Part shown: positions 43,439 to 50,804 of the stretch, piece by piece
Numbering within the stretch: position 1 is the stretch's first letter
Layout of the letters: each line of letters begins with the position of its first letter
Origin: Kineosporia succinea
GTDB taxonomy: Bacteria > Actinomycetota > Actinomycetes > Actinomycetales > Kineosporiaceae
Length of the DNA: 64,000 nt
Reading direction: 5' to 3'
Assembly: GCF_030811555.1 (NCBI RefSeq)
Contig: NZ_JAUSQZ010000001.1
Location: 7,251,241-7,315,240 of the forward strand
Position numbers and translations under genes: made by a program
The notes under the pieces: model-generated
The model's input: the letters and a program-made list of their open reading frames with translations, nothing else
The model's database searches: none
Told to the model about the DNA's origin: nothing

Positions 43439-44142
43439 GCGTGATGGGTGGAGTGGCTGGGACGGGTGGAGTGACGGGGATGGCTGCGGTGCTGGACGTG
43501 CGGTCGGCCTCGGTGGTCTATCCGGGCGGGGTGACGGCGCTGGACGCGGTGTCGCTGACGGTGTCGGCCGGTGAGTTCGTGGGCATCGTGGGGCCTTCCG
43601 GGTCGGGCAAGTCGACGTTGCTGCACATCATGGGAACGCTGGAGCACCCGACGAGTGGGTCGGTGTGGATCTCCGGGCAGGACGTGTCGAGGCTGGGTGA
43701 CCGGGCGCTGTCGGCGTTGAGGGCGCGGGAGCTGGGGTTCGTCTTCCAGCAGTTCCACCTGACCGACGGGCTGAGTGCGGTGGCCCAGGTGGAGACGGCT
43801 CTGCTGTACGGGGGTGTGGCGCGGCGCCGGCGGCGTCCGCTGGCGCTGGAGGCGCTGGACCGGGTGGGGCTGGCGGCGCGGGCGGGGCACCGGCCGCAGC
43901 AGTTGTCCGGGGGTGAGCGGCAGCGGGTGGCGATCGCGAGGGCGCTGGTGAACCGGCCGTCGCTGGTGCTGGCCGACGAGCCGACCGGGGCGCTGGACAC
44001 CGCGAACGGGCAGGCCGTGCTCGGGCTGCTGCGGCGGCTGAACGAGGAGGGCACGACGATCGCGCTGATCACGCACGACCGGGAGATCGCGGCGGCGCTG
44101 CCGCGGCGGGTCGAGATCCGGGACGGGCGGCTGGCCGCGTGA
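43435..44142 (+). CDS. ABC transporter ATPase, MacB/LolD-like
   Basis: 235 residues, GTG start. Walker [10 protein letters not shown] (about residue 54), Q-loop FVFQQFHL, signature [15 protein letters not shown], Walker [13 protein letters not shown] and H-loop ITHD. The first ~17 residues are a Gly-rich extension; the ATG at 43480 could be the true start. Powers the permease encoded immediately downstream (GTGA overlap). Confidence 0.93.
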   Translation: MSVMGGVAGTGGVTGMAAVLDVRSASVVYPGGVTALDAVSLTVSAGEFVGIVGPSGSGKSTLLHIMGTLEHPTSGSVWISGQDVSRLGDRALSALRARELGFVFQQFHLTDGLSAVAQVETALLYGGVARRRRRPLALEALDRVGLAARAGHRPQQLSGGERQRVAIARALVNRPSLVLADEPTGALDTANGQAVLGLLRRLNEEGTTIALITHDREIAAALPRRVEIRDGRLAA

Positions 44143-45299
44143 AGATCCTGGACACACTGAGCCTGGGTGCCCTCGGTATCCGGGTGCGCAGGGCCCGGGC
44201 CGGGCTGTCGGCGCTGGGCATCTCGATCGGGATCGCCACGATGATCGTGGTCACCGCCGTCCCCGCCTCCAGCCAGGCCGACCTGATGCGGCAGCTGTCG
44301 GCGCTGGGCACGAACCTGCTGCAGGTCACGGCGGTGCCCGACCAGGACCCGCCGGCGCGGATCCCGGAGTCGGCGGTGGCCATGGTGTCGCGGATCCAGC
44401 CGGTGACCGAGGTCAGCGCGGTCGGGAACACGCACACCCCGGTGCGGCGCAACGCCGAGATCGCGGCGGACGCCAATCCCGACCTGGCGGTGCTGGCCGC
44501 CGCGCCCGGGCTGATGCCGGCGGTCGGGGGTTCCCTGGCCGCCGGGCACTGGCTCGATCCCGGCCTTCCGACGACCGTGCTCGGGGCGCGGACGGCGGCG
44601 CGGCTGGGCATCACCTCGCTCGACCATGCGCCGCTGGTGACGATCGGGAGCACCGAGTTCGCGGTCGTCGGCCTGCTGGAGCCGGTGGCGCTGACGCCGG
44701 ACCTGGACTACGCGGCGCTGGTCGGCTGGCCGGTCGCCACCCACACGCTCGGGTTCGACGGCCACCCGACGGCCCTGTACGTGCGCAGCGTCGAGGCCCA
44801 GCTCGAGGCGGTGAGGTCGGTGCTGGCGACGACGGTGGCGCCGGAGCGCCCGGGCGACGTGACGGTGAGCCGCCCCTCCGACGCTCTGGCCGCGAAACGG
44901 GCGACGCAGCAGAATTTCTCGGTCCTGTTCCTGGGCCTGGCCGGCGTCGCCCTGGTGGTCGGCGGAATCGGCGTGGCCAACACCATGGTGATCTCGGTGC
45001 TCGAACGCCGCGCGGAGATCGGGCTGCGACGAGCGCTGGGAGCCACCCGGGGACAGATCCGCAGCCAGTTCCTCACCGAGTCGGTGATGCTGGCCGGGCT
45101 CGGAGGCCTGGCCGGAACCCTGCTCGGTGTGCTGGCCACGGCCGGTTACGCCTCCTGGAACGGCTGGCCCGTCGTGATCCCGGCCGCCGCCGCGCTGGCC
45201 GGCGTGATCGGCGCGGTAGCCGTAGGAGTCCTGGCGGGCCTGTACCCCGCGGTCCGGGCATCCCGCCTCACCCCCACGGTCGCCCTGGCCTCCACGTAG
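44139..45299 (+). CDS. MacB-like ABC permease (FtsX domain)
   Basis: 386 residues, GTG start. TM1 near the N-terminus ([20 protein letters not shown]), a MacB_PCD periplasmic-type domain (about 50-240), then the FtsX three-helix domain: [40 protein letters not shown] and [20 protein letters not shown]. Last gene of the adaptor-ATPase-permease operon. Members export peptides, antibiotics or lipoproteins by a mechanotransmission mechanism. No terminator directly after the stop; a repeat-rich region follows. Confidence 0.9.
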   Translation: MKILDTLSLGALGIRVRRARAGLSALGISIGIATMIVVTAVPASSQADLMRQLSALGTNLLQVTAVPDQDPPARIPESAVAMVSRIQPVTEVSAVGNTHTPVRRNAEIAADANPDLAVLAAAPGLMPAVGGSLAAGHWLDPGLPTTVLGARTAARLGITSLDHAPLVTIGSTEFAVVGLLEPVALTPDLDYAALVGWPVATHTLGFDGHPTALYVRSVEAQLEAVRSVLATTVAPERPGDVTVSRPSDALAAKRATQQNFSVLFLGLAGVALVVGGIGVANTMVISVLERRAEIGLRRALGATRGQIRSQFLTESVMLAGLGGLAGTLLGVLATAGYASWNGWPVVIPAAAALAGVIGAVAVGVLAGLYPAVRASRLTPTVALAST

Positions 45300-45339
45300 C
45301 CCCAACCCCACGCCCCCTCAGCCCCAGCCCTCATCAGCC

Positions 45340-45690
45340 CCGTACCCGTACCCGTACCCGTACCCGATCCTCCGACTCCCGTCCGGCCCCGAACCATCCG
45401 ACCCCGAACTGCACCCGCCCCCTGAATCATCTGACTCCCGAACCGCACCGCCCCTCTGCACCATCCGGCCCCGAACCTCACCCACCCCCGAACCGTCTGG
45501 CCCGAACCACACCCGCCCCTCTGACTCCCGAGCCACGCCCGCCCCCCCTGACTCCCGAGCCACGCCCGCCCCCCTGACTCCCGAGCCACGCCCGCCCCTG
45601 CGTCGTCCAGCCCCGAACCGCACCCGCCCCTGCACCTTCCAGCCCTGAGCCGTCCGTCCCCTTGAAACAGCCCTGCCCCACAGGAAACCG
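45340..45690. repeat. C-rich low-complexity region with short tandem repeats
   Basis: Four copies of CCCGTA at 45340-45363, then about 300 bp of degenerate repeats built from CCCGAACCGCACCCGCCCC-like units. The clearest block is three copies of CTGACTCCCGAGCCACGC, starting at 45523, 45550 and 45576 (period 26-27 bp). Open frames cross it on both strands but encode only the repeat; I regard it as non-coding. The rest of 45300-45860 holds no gene. Confidence 0.7.
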
Positions 45691-45860
45691 GCCCCCTGGA
45701 TCCCCGTGACCCGCTGCTCCGCTGCCCGCTGCCCGCTGCCCGCTGCGAAGCTCGTTAGGCGCCAGGCCCAGCTCGACCCACTCGGCCACGCTGCTGCCGG
45801 AGTGATCAGATGGCCGGGCCACGGCTCGGGCGGACCGCTGTCCTCTCATGGCCCGGCAGG

Positions 45861-45906
45861 GAAGCGTGGTGCTTTCGATTATCGATAATCGAAAGCACCA
45901 CGCTTC
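45861..45906. repeat. Perfect 46-bp palindrome
   Basis: Positions 45861-45883 are exactly complementary to 45884-45906 with no spacer. The outer part is GAAGCGTGGTGC and the inner part is AT-rich, with TATCGATA at the centre. It lies 87 bp before the 17-bp minisatellite and 560 bp after the exporter operon. It could be a terminator, a protein-binding site or a recombination site; there is no T-run next to it. Confidence 0.85.
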
Positions 45907-45992
45907 TTCTCCTCGGACGAGGTGGCCCCCAGGACGCGAGTTACCGATCCATTCGCGAGGTGCCGTTCCACCGGCGAGATGCGTCGGGGGGG

Positions 45993-46111
45993 TTGCCGAC
46001 GGGCGTAAGTCGCCGACGGGCGCGAGTCACCAACAAGCGCGACCCACCAACAAGCGTAAGTCGCCAACAAGCGCGACCCACCAACAGGCGCAAGTAGCCA
46101 ACAAGCGCGAC
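45993..46111. repeat. 17-bp minisatellite, left part (7 units)
   Basis: Seven head-to-tail 17-bp units beginning with TTGCCGACGGGCGTAAG and including TCGCCAACAAGCGCGAC, CCACCAACAGGCGCAAG and TAGCCAACAAGCGCGAC. The array stops where the insertion sequence begins and resumes on its far side in phase, so it was one array before the insertion. Confidence 0.9.
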
Positions 46112-46121
46112 CTGACCCGCG

Positions 46122-47117
46122 TCAAGTAGTTGGCAGACTTTTTGGGTCGGGAAAGTTGGGTGTTGCCGGGTCGGCGAGGCCGAGGTGGACTTCGAGCGGG
46201 CGGTTCCAGGCGATGGCCTCGTGAGGCCTGAGGGTGTTGTATTCGAGCCGGTAGGCCTCGGCCTGCTCGGCCAGGGCCGGGCCGTGGTCGATGTCGTGGC
46301 GGTAGAGCCACTCGTATTTCAGCGTGCCGAAGCCACGTTCGCGGGTGCCGTTCTGTCCGGGCGTGCGGACTCGGGTGCGCACGTGTGCCAGTTCGGGTCG
46401 GGTCTTGATGTAGTGCTCGAACCTGAAGGAGCGGAACGGTCCGCCGTTGTCGGTCACGATCACGACGGGTGAGATCAGCCCGGTGGAACGATCGACGACC
46501 TGTTCGAGCAGGTCAAGGCCGTCGGCGAGGCGTTCGGCCTCGGTGGTGGCCAGGTCGATCGAGGCGATCGCGTCGTGCTGGTTCGCGGTGGGTGACAGGT
46601 GCCAGCCGAACTCGTATTTCGACCAGTAGTCGCGGCAGGCAGCCAGTCTCCAGGTTCCTCCCTTTCGCGTTTCGAACTCCGAGAAGTCAAGCTGCCAGAC
46701 CTGGTTCGGTCCGGTCGGTGGGTTCACGAAGGCGGCCTTGCGGGCGGCTGCCAGTTGGCGGCGTTCGCGTTGATAGGTGGCTGGCAGGAGCAGGCCGCGT
46801 CGGCGCATGATCCGCAGAACTGTTGCCTGGGAGACGCTCACGCCGTCGTAGCGGGTCATGGCCCAGATCTTTCGGTGGCCCCAGGCCGGGTGCTCCTGCG
46901 CGTGCTTGGCCACGATCGGTTCGGCGGCCTGCGAGACCGGCATCGGCCACGGGCCGCGAGGCGGCTGGTCGGTTTTGGCGCGGGCTTGCCAGCGGCGCCA
47001 GGTTCTTTCGGGCATGCCGATCATGTCGGTAAACCTCGTGGTCGGTATGCCCGCCTGGCAGCGGATCACCTCGAGGTCTTCGAAGGGCCCAGGCGGTGCT
47101 CGGCCGACTTCTTCCAC
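46122..47117 (-). CDS. IS3-family transposase OrfB (DDE integrase core)
   Basis: 331 residues; catalytic part of the transposase. HTH_21-like segment (HPAWGHRKIWAMTRYDGVSV) followed by an rve integrase core with DDE residues: Asp in QVWQLDFSEFETRKGG, Asp in VIVTDNGGPFRSF and Glu in GTRERGFGTLKYEWL. It starts inside the end of OrfA in the -1 frame and is probably made as an OrfAB fusion by ribosomal slippage, although no A-run is visible at the overlap; the GTG at 47117 could also start it directly. Confidence 0.9.
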   Translation of the reverse strand: MEEVGRAPPGPFEDLEVIRCQAGIPTTRFTDMIGMPERTWRRWQARAKTDQPPRGPWPMPVSQAAEPIVAKHAQEHPAWGHRKIWAMTRYDGVSVSQATVLRIMRRRGLLLPATYQRERRQLAAARKAAFVNPPTGPNQVWQLDFSEFETRKGGTWRLAACRDYWSKYEFGWHLSPTANQHDAIASIDLATTEAERLADGLDLLEQVVDRSTGLISPVVIVTDNGGPFRSFRFEHYIKTRPELAHVRTRVRTPGQNGTRERGFGTLKYEWLYRHDIDHGPALAEQAEAYRLEYNTLRPHEAIAWNRPLEVHLGLADPATPNFPDPKSLPTT

Positions 47118-47392
47118 ACCCGCAGCTCGACCGCGGCCTCGCCCAGCGCCGTAGTCAGGTCCGCGACCTCGGCCTCGAGTTGCTGCTCTCGGCTGGAGGC
47201 CCGGTTCGAGGACGACGACAGGCCGGCCAGGCCGGCCTCGAGGAACTGCCGCTTCCAGGTCCCGACTGACTGCTCGGAGACCTTGGCCTGGCGGGCGGCC
47301 TGAGCAACGGTCATCTCGCCGGCCAGGATCGACAGGATGATCCGCTGCTTCTCGGCCGGTGGCAGAGACGGTGGACGAGGCATGATCGACAT
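47066..47392 (-). CDS. IS3-family OrfA (helix-turn-helix protein)
   Basis: 108 residues from the ATG at 47392, with GGGAG just upstream. The N-terminal helix-turn-helix (MTVAQAARQAKVSEQSVGTW) recognises the IS ends; the C-terminal half (SREQQLEAEVADLTTALGEA) is a leucine-zipper-like coiled coil for dimerisation. Overlaps OrfB by 52 bp. Confidence 0.87.
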   Translation of the reverse strand: MSIMPRPPSLPPAEKQRIILSILAGEMTVAQAARQAKVSEQSVGTWKRQFLEAGLAGLSSSSNRASSREQQLEAEVADLTTALGEAAVELRVWKKSAEHRLGPSKTSR

Positions 47393-47455
47393 GCTCCCTT
47401 GCTGGTCAGAGGGACAAGAAACTACCTCTGCCAAGAATCATGACGCGGGTCAGAC

Positions 47456-47676
47456 CCACCAACAGGCGCAAGTAGCCAACAAGCGCGACCCACCAACAGG
47501 CGCAAGTAGCCAACGAGCGCGGGCCGCCAACAGGCGTAAGTCGCCGACGAGTCTGGGTCGCCGACGAGTCTGGGTTGCCGACGAGTCTGGGTTGCCGACG
47601 AGTCTGGGTTGCCGACGAGTCTGGGTTGCCGACGAGTCTGGGTTGCCGACGAGTCTGGGTTGCCGACGAGTGTCGC
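47456..47676. repeat. 17-bp minisatellite, right part (13 units)
   Basis: Thirteen 17-bp units continue the array beyond the insertion sequence. The first five resemble the left part (CCACCAACAGGCGCAAG, TAGCCAACAAGCGCGAC); the next seven are almost identical (TCGCCGACGAGTCTGGG twice, TTGCCGACGAGTCTGGG five times) and the last is degenerate. The homogeneous block points to recent expansion. Because 17 is not a multiple of 3, any translation would cycle through all frames. Confidence 0.9.
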
Positions 47677-47738
47677 GTCGAGTTCTGGGCTGCGACCGGG
47701 ATGTGCAGCCGGGCTCGAGGCGGTGGGGGCGACGCCGA

Positions 47739-47802
47739 GAGGGGCGGATCGGGCCTGATCGCCGGCGGGCGTTCGCCCGTGGTCAGGGCCGATCCGCCCC
47801 TC
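47739..47802. terminator. Long stem-loop, probable terminator of the lipoprotein gene
   Basis: GAGGGGCGGATCGG (47739-47752) pairs with CCGATCCGCCCCTC (47789-47802); an inner hairpin CGGGCG-TT-CGCCCG caps it. It lies about 80 bp downstream of the minus-strand lipoprotein gene, separated by a G-rich repeat. Confidence 0.6.
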
Positions 47803-47810
47803 TTCCGGCG

Positions 47811-47874
47811 GGTGGTGGGCGGGGCTGGTGGTGGGCGGGGCTGGTGGTGGGCGGGGCTGGTGGTGGGCGGGGCA
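47811..47874. repeat. Four tandem copies of a G-rich 16-mer
   Basis: GGTGGTGGGCGGGGCT repeated at 47811, 47827, 47843 and 47859 (last base differs). It begins 6 bp after the end of the lipoprotein gene and has enough G-runs to form G-quadruplexes on the plus strand. Confidence 0.85.
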
Positions 47875-47880
47875 GGGCGG

Positions 47881-48447
47881 TTACTTCTGGGCGGCGGCCT
47901 CGCGCTCGCACTCGTTCATGTACTGCAGGCCCAGCTCGATGGACCGGGCGTCGTTCTTGGCGCCGCCGAGGGACAGGCCGACGCCGTCCTCGTTGACCTC
48001 GACGTAGCGAATACCCCTGTCCTTCAGGCAGTCGCGGACGTGACCGGCGAAGGTGCGGGCCTCCGGGTTGGCGGGGTCGAGCTCCCAGGCGGGCAGGGGC
48101 AGGAGGTCTTCGCAGGCCTCGTTGGCGGCGTCCGTCTTGTCGTTCACCGTTCCGCGGGACTTCATCACGTCGACGCCGTTCTCCTTCATGCAGTCCAGGT
48201 ACGGCTGCTGGAGGGCGTCGCGCTCGGCCTCGGTCATGTCGATGCGCTCCCTCAGCTGCTTGGACGTGCCGGCCGGGGAGCTGCCGGCGGCGGTCCGGGC
48301 GTCCTGCGTCACCAGGCTGGCGACGCTCGGGGCCGTCCCGGCGGCCGACGAGGAACCCGACGAGCACGCCGCCATGGAGACAGCGAGGAAGACGGCCGCG
48401 GTGCCGGCCGGCAGAACGGTTCCGGCCTGAAAAGCTTTCCTGCGCAA
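47881..48447 (-). CDS. Secreted lipoprotein of unknown function
   Basis: 188 residues from the TTG at 48447, nine bases after GGAGG; upstream in-frame starts have no ribosome site. Signal peptide LPAGTAAVFLAVSMAAC with lipobox (S-M-A-A-C), Ser-rich linker, then a soluble domain with four conserved-looking Cys: LDCMKENGVDV, NEACEDLLPL, VRDCLKDRGIR and MNECEREAAA. The repeated CMKENGVDV/CLKDRGIR pattern is seen in small actinobacterial secreted proteins of unknown role. Confidence 0.7.
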   Translation of the reverse strand: MRRKAFQAGTVLPAGTAAVFLAVSMAACSSGSSSAAGTAPSVASLVTQDARTAAGSSPAGTSKQLRERIDMTEAERDALQQPYLDCMKENGVDVMKSRGTVNDKTDAANEACEDLLPLPAWELDPANPEARTFAGHVRDCLKDRGIRYVEVNEDGVGLSLGGAKNDARSIELGLQYMNECEREAAAQK

Positions 48448-48548
48448 GGGAAGAAGCCTCCTTCGATCCCCGCCGGGCCTTCCTGCGGGTGAGATCGAGA
48501 CTCGCAGGCAGTTTTTAGGTTCTTGTGAGGTGCTGCCAGGATGTTCGC

Positions 48549-49115
48549 GTGACGTTGAAGCCCTCACCCGACACCCCGGCCGCCGCGTGGATCATGGAGG
48601 CCGAGGAGGACTGGACGCAGGTCGCCGGGTTCGGCCCGGGCGGCTTCCCGGGGTACGTGCGAGTGCGTTTCCTGCCCGACCCGGAGCGGCCGCTGCAGAG
48701 CGCGAGCGAGGTGCCGTCCGCTGCGAACAGCGAGCCTGAGCAGACCCGGCGAGTGCTCGAGGTGCTCGCGCGGCACACCGGCACCCCCGCCACCGCATGG
48801 TTCTGCCTGTGGGAGGGCTGGGGCACGCAGATTCCCGGCTTCAAGCCGATGGTGATGATCCCCAACCGCGCCTACTACCTGTTCACGGGCCCGCTCGCCG
48901 ACGCCGGGCAGTGGGACGTGCCCGGCAGCACCGACGAAGACCTCGAGGCTGCCCTGGTCTGGCCGGAAGACCACTCCTGGTGCCTGGCCAAGGACGTCGA
49001 CCACCACTGGCTCGGCGTCGGCGCCTCCGAGGCCGCGATCCAGGAGCTGCTCGCCACCCCGGGTCTCGACGTCGTGCGCGCCGACCCGGAGCAGCAGCAG
49101 CCGTTCTACCTGTAG
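48549..49115 (+). CDS. Conserved hypothetical protein
   Basis: 188 residues from the GTG at 48549. I know no function. The sequence is acidic and Trp-rich with recognisable blocks WIMEAEEDWTQVAGFGPGGF, RVLEVLARHTGTPATAWFCL, NRAYYLFTGPLADAGQW and HSWCLAKDVDHHWLGVGASE, and ends QQQPFYL. This pattern is shared by many uncharacterised actinobacterial proteins that look like immunity or SMI1-type single-domain proteins, but I cannot confirm that. No signal peptide. Divergent from the lipoprotein gene. Confidence 0.75.
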   Translation: MTLKPSPDTPAAAWIMEAEEDWTQVAGFGPGGFPGYVRVRFLPDPERPLQSASEVPSAANSEPEQTRRVLEVLARHTGTPATAWFCLWEGWGTQIPGFKPMVMIPNRAYYLFTGPLADAGQWDVPGSTDEDLEAALVWPEDHSWCLAKDVDHHWLGVGASEAAIQELLATPGLDVVRADPEQQQPFYL

Positions 49116-49127
49116 GTCACCGCCGGC

Positions 49128-50105
49128 TCAGGGCTTGAGCAGGACCTTGCCGTCGCGTCCAGCGGTGAAGTTCGCCGTGCTGGCCTCGCGCACCTTCTCG
49201 AACGGGAACACCGCGTCGACCGGCAGGGTCAGCGAGCCGTCGGCGGCGCGGGTGATCAGCTCGGTGATGAGCTCGCGGCGCTTCTCGGGGGCCATCTTCT
49301 TGCTGACCTGGCTGCCCCAGAAGCCCCGCACCGTGAGGTCGCGGAAGATGATGGCGCCCGAGGGCAGCTCCATCGTGGGCGAGGCCATCGCGCCGAACAC
49401 CACGAGGGTGCCGCCGTCACCGAGGAGCGAGACCACGTCGCCGGCGGCGGAGCCACCCACGGAGTCGACGCCGGTCAGCGCCACCGCGTCACCGGTGATC
49501 GCGCGGGCCTTCTCCTGCCAGCCCTCGACACCGGTCGCGACCACGTTGCCGATGCCGTGCGCCTCCAGCTCGGTGACCGCCTCGGCCCGGCGCACCAGCC
49601 CGAGCACGTTGATGCCGCGGGGCTTCGCCAGCTGCGCCACCAGCCGGCCGACCGCCCCGTTGGCGGCGTTCTGCACGATCCAGTCACCCTCCTTCAGCCC
49701 GAGGAAGTCGATCAGGCTGAGCGCGGAGAACGGCATCGCGACGAGCTGGGCCGCGGCCTCGTCGGAGATCGCGTCGGGCACCGGGATCAGCTGCGCGGCC
49801 CGGGCCACGAAGTACTCCGACCACACCCCGAAAACCGTGCTGACGGCGACCCTCTGCCCGATCTGGACACCCTCGGTCCCCTCACCGAGCGCGTCCACGA
49901 CCCCCACGGCCTCGGTGCCGGCCCGGGCGGGCAGCTCCGGCTTGAACCCGTAGGTACCCCGGATCGTCCACAGGTCGTGGTTGTGCACCGCGGACAGCAC
50001 CGTGCGCACCCGCACCTCGCCCGGGCCGGGTTCGGGGGTGGGCACCTCTTCCACGGCCAGAACCTCGGTGGGCTCGCCGAATTCGTGGTGGACGACTGCG
50101 CGCAT
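49128..50105 (-). CDS. NADPH-dependent quinone/enoyl reductase (MDR family, zinc-free)
   Basis: 325 residues. QOR/MECR-type MDR protein: GTEAVGVVDALGEGTEGVQI, the NADPH-binding QNAANGAVGRLVAQLAKPRG and Arg-rich RRAEAVTELEAHG. No catalytic or structural zinc cysteines. Such enzymes reduce quinones or 2-enoyl thioesters. It ends 12 bp from the convergent hypothetical gene and follows a TetR gene by about 30 bp in the same direction, so it is probably part of a TetR-controlled stress unit. Confidence 0.87.
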   Translation of the reverse strand: MRAVVHHEFGEPTEVLAVEEVPTPEPGPGEVRVRTVLSAVHNHDLWTIRGTYGFKPELPARAGTEAVGVVDALGEGTEGVQIGQRVAVSTVFGVWSEYFVARAAQLIPVPDAISDEAAAQLVAMPFSALSLIDFLGLKEGDWIVQNAANGAVGRLVAQLAKPRGINVLGLVRRAEAVTELEAHGIGNVVATGVEGWQEKARAITGDAVALTGVDSVGGSAAGDVVSLLGDGGTLVVFGAMASPTMELPSGAIIFRDLTVRGFWGSQVSKKMAPEKRRELITELITRAADGSLTLPVDAVFPFEKVREASTANFTAGRDGKVLLKP

Positions 50106-50137
50106 GGCTTCTTCTCAACTCTCGCTCGAGGTTCGGT

Positions 50138-50683
50138 TCAGTTCGGTTCAGACGTGAGGACGACGCCGAAAACCGCTTCCAGCCCGGGCGTCACGTCGCT
50201 GGGCTCCCCCGCGCGCACGGCGTGCAGGTGCCGGGTCATCACCCAGACCCAGCCCGCGGCCAGGAATTCCCAGAACACGTCGTCGCGCTCTCCCCAGACG
50301 GCCAGCGCCGGCTCGCGCCGCAACCGCAGCGCCCGGTGCCGCACCAGCTCGGCCTGGAACAGCTGCCCACCCGGGCCCGCGGAGATGCGGCAGTAGAACT
50401 CCAGGTGCGGCAGCATGCGATCGACGCTCGCCGTGAACGTCCCGACGAGGGAGCCGCCCGGCTCCAGACCGTCCAGATCTCCCGCCAGCCGGGCCAGCCC
50501 GGCCGACGCGAACAGCGCCCCCAGGTCGGCGAAGTGCTGGTAGAAGGTCGGCCGGCTCATCCCGGCCCGCTCGCAGACGTCCTTGACCGAGACGGCCGCG
50601 GCCTCCCGCTCGTCGAGCAGCTCGGTGGCCGCCCCGACCAGGGCGGCCCGGGACCGGAGGACGATCGGGTTCGTCTTACTCAC
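50138..50683 (-). CDS. TetR family regulator
   Basis: 181 residues, GTG start at 50683. Helix-turn-helix VSVKDVCERAGMSRPTFYQH at about residues 32-51; short C-terminal ligand domain. Directly upstream of the quinone reductase gene, which it probably represses together with itself through the palindrome at 50694-50705. Confidence 0.88.
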   Translation of the reverse strand: MSKTNPIVLRSRAALVGAATELLDEREAAAVSVKDVCERAGMSRPTFYQHFADLGALFASAGLARLAGDLDGLEPGGSLVGTFTASVDRMLPHLEFYCRISAGPGGQLFQAELVRHRALRLRREPALAVWGERDDVFWEFLAAGWVWVMTRHLHAVRAGEPSDVTPGLEAVFGVVLTSEPN

Positions 50684-50693
50684 GTCAATAGTT

Positions 50694-50705
50694 TTACAAC
50701 TGTAA
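50694..50705. promoter_or_regulatory. TetR operator candidate TTACA-AC-TGTAA
   Basis: A 5+2+5 palindrome 11 bp upstream of the TetR start. AT-rich in a GC-rich setting and overlapping the expected promoter. Confidence 0.55.
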
Positions 50706-50741
50706 GAGCTGAGATCGCAACCGCAGGCGCCCCGGACAGCA

Positions 50742-50780
50742 CAGCGCCCCTCCCCGGATCGTCTCCGGGAAGGGGCGCTG
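50742..50780 (-). terminator. Terminator of motB
   Basis: CAGCGCCCCT-c-CCCGGA (50742-50758) pairs with the complementary segment ending AGGGGCGCTG (50763-50780), one mismatch, 24 bp after the motB stop on the minus strand. It may work in both directions. Confidence 0.7.
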
Positions 50781-50804
50781 CGACGAGGAGCCGGCCAGGT
50801 GCGG

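Larger units (their letters stand above)
46113..47452 (-). mobile_element. IS3-family insertion sequence, 1340 bp, intact
   Basis: Ends are 12-bp perfect inverted repeats, TGACCCGCGTCA at 46113-46124 and TGACGCGGGTCA at 47441-47452, with the TG...CA termini usual for IS3. The flanking bases GACC (46109-46112 and 47453-47456) are a 4-bp target duplication. It contains two overlapping minus-strand frames (orfA and orfB) in the -1 relation expected for a frameshifted fusion transposase. Target: the 17-bp minisatellite. Confidence 0.9.

Noticed and set aside
45848-46129. Repeat-rich small protein (HQQARPTNKRKSPTS repeats)
   Set aside because: The residues only mirror the 17-bp DNA repeat, the frame changes with each unit, and the frame runs into the insertion sequence.
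45993-47676. CRISPR array
   Set aside because: The 17-bp units are directly adjacent with no spacers and no cas genes are present; it is a minisatellite.
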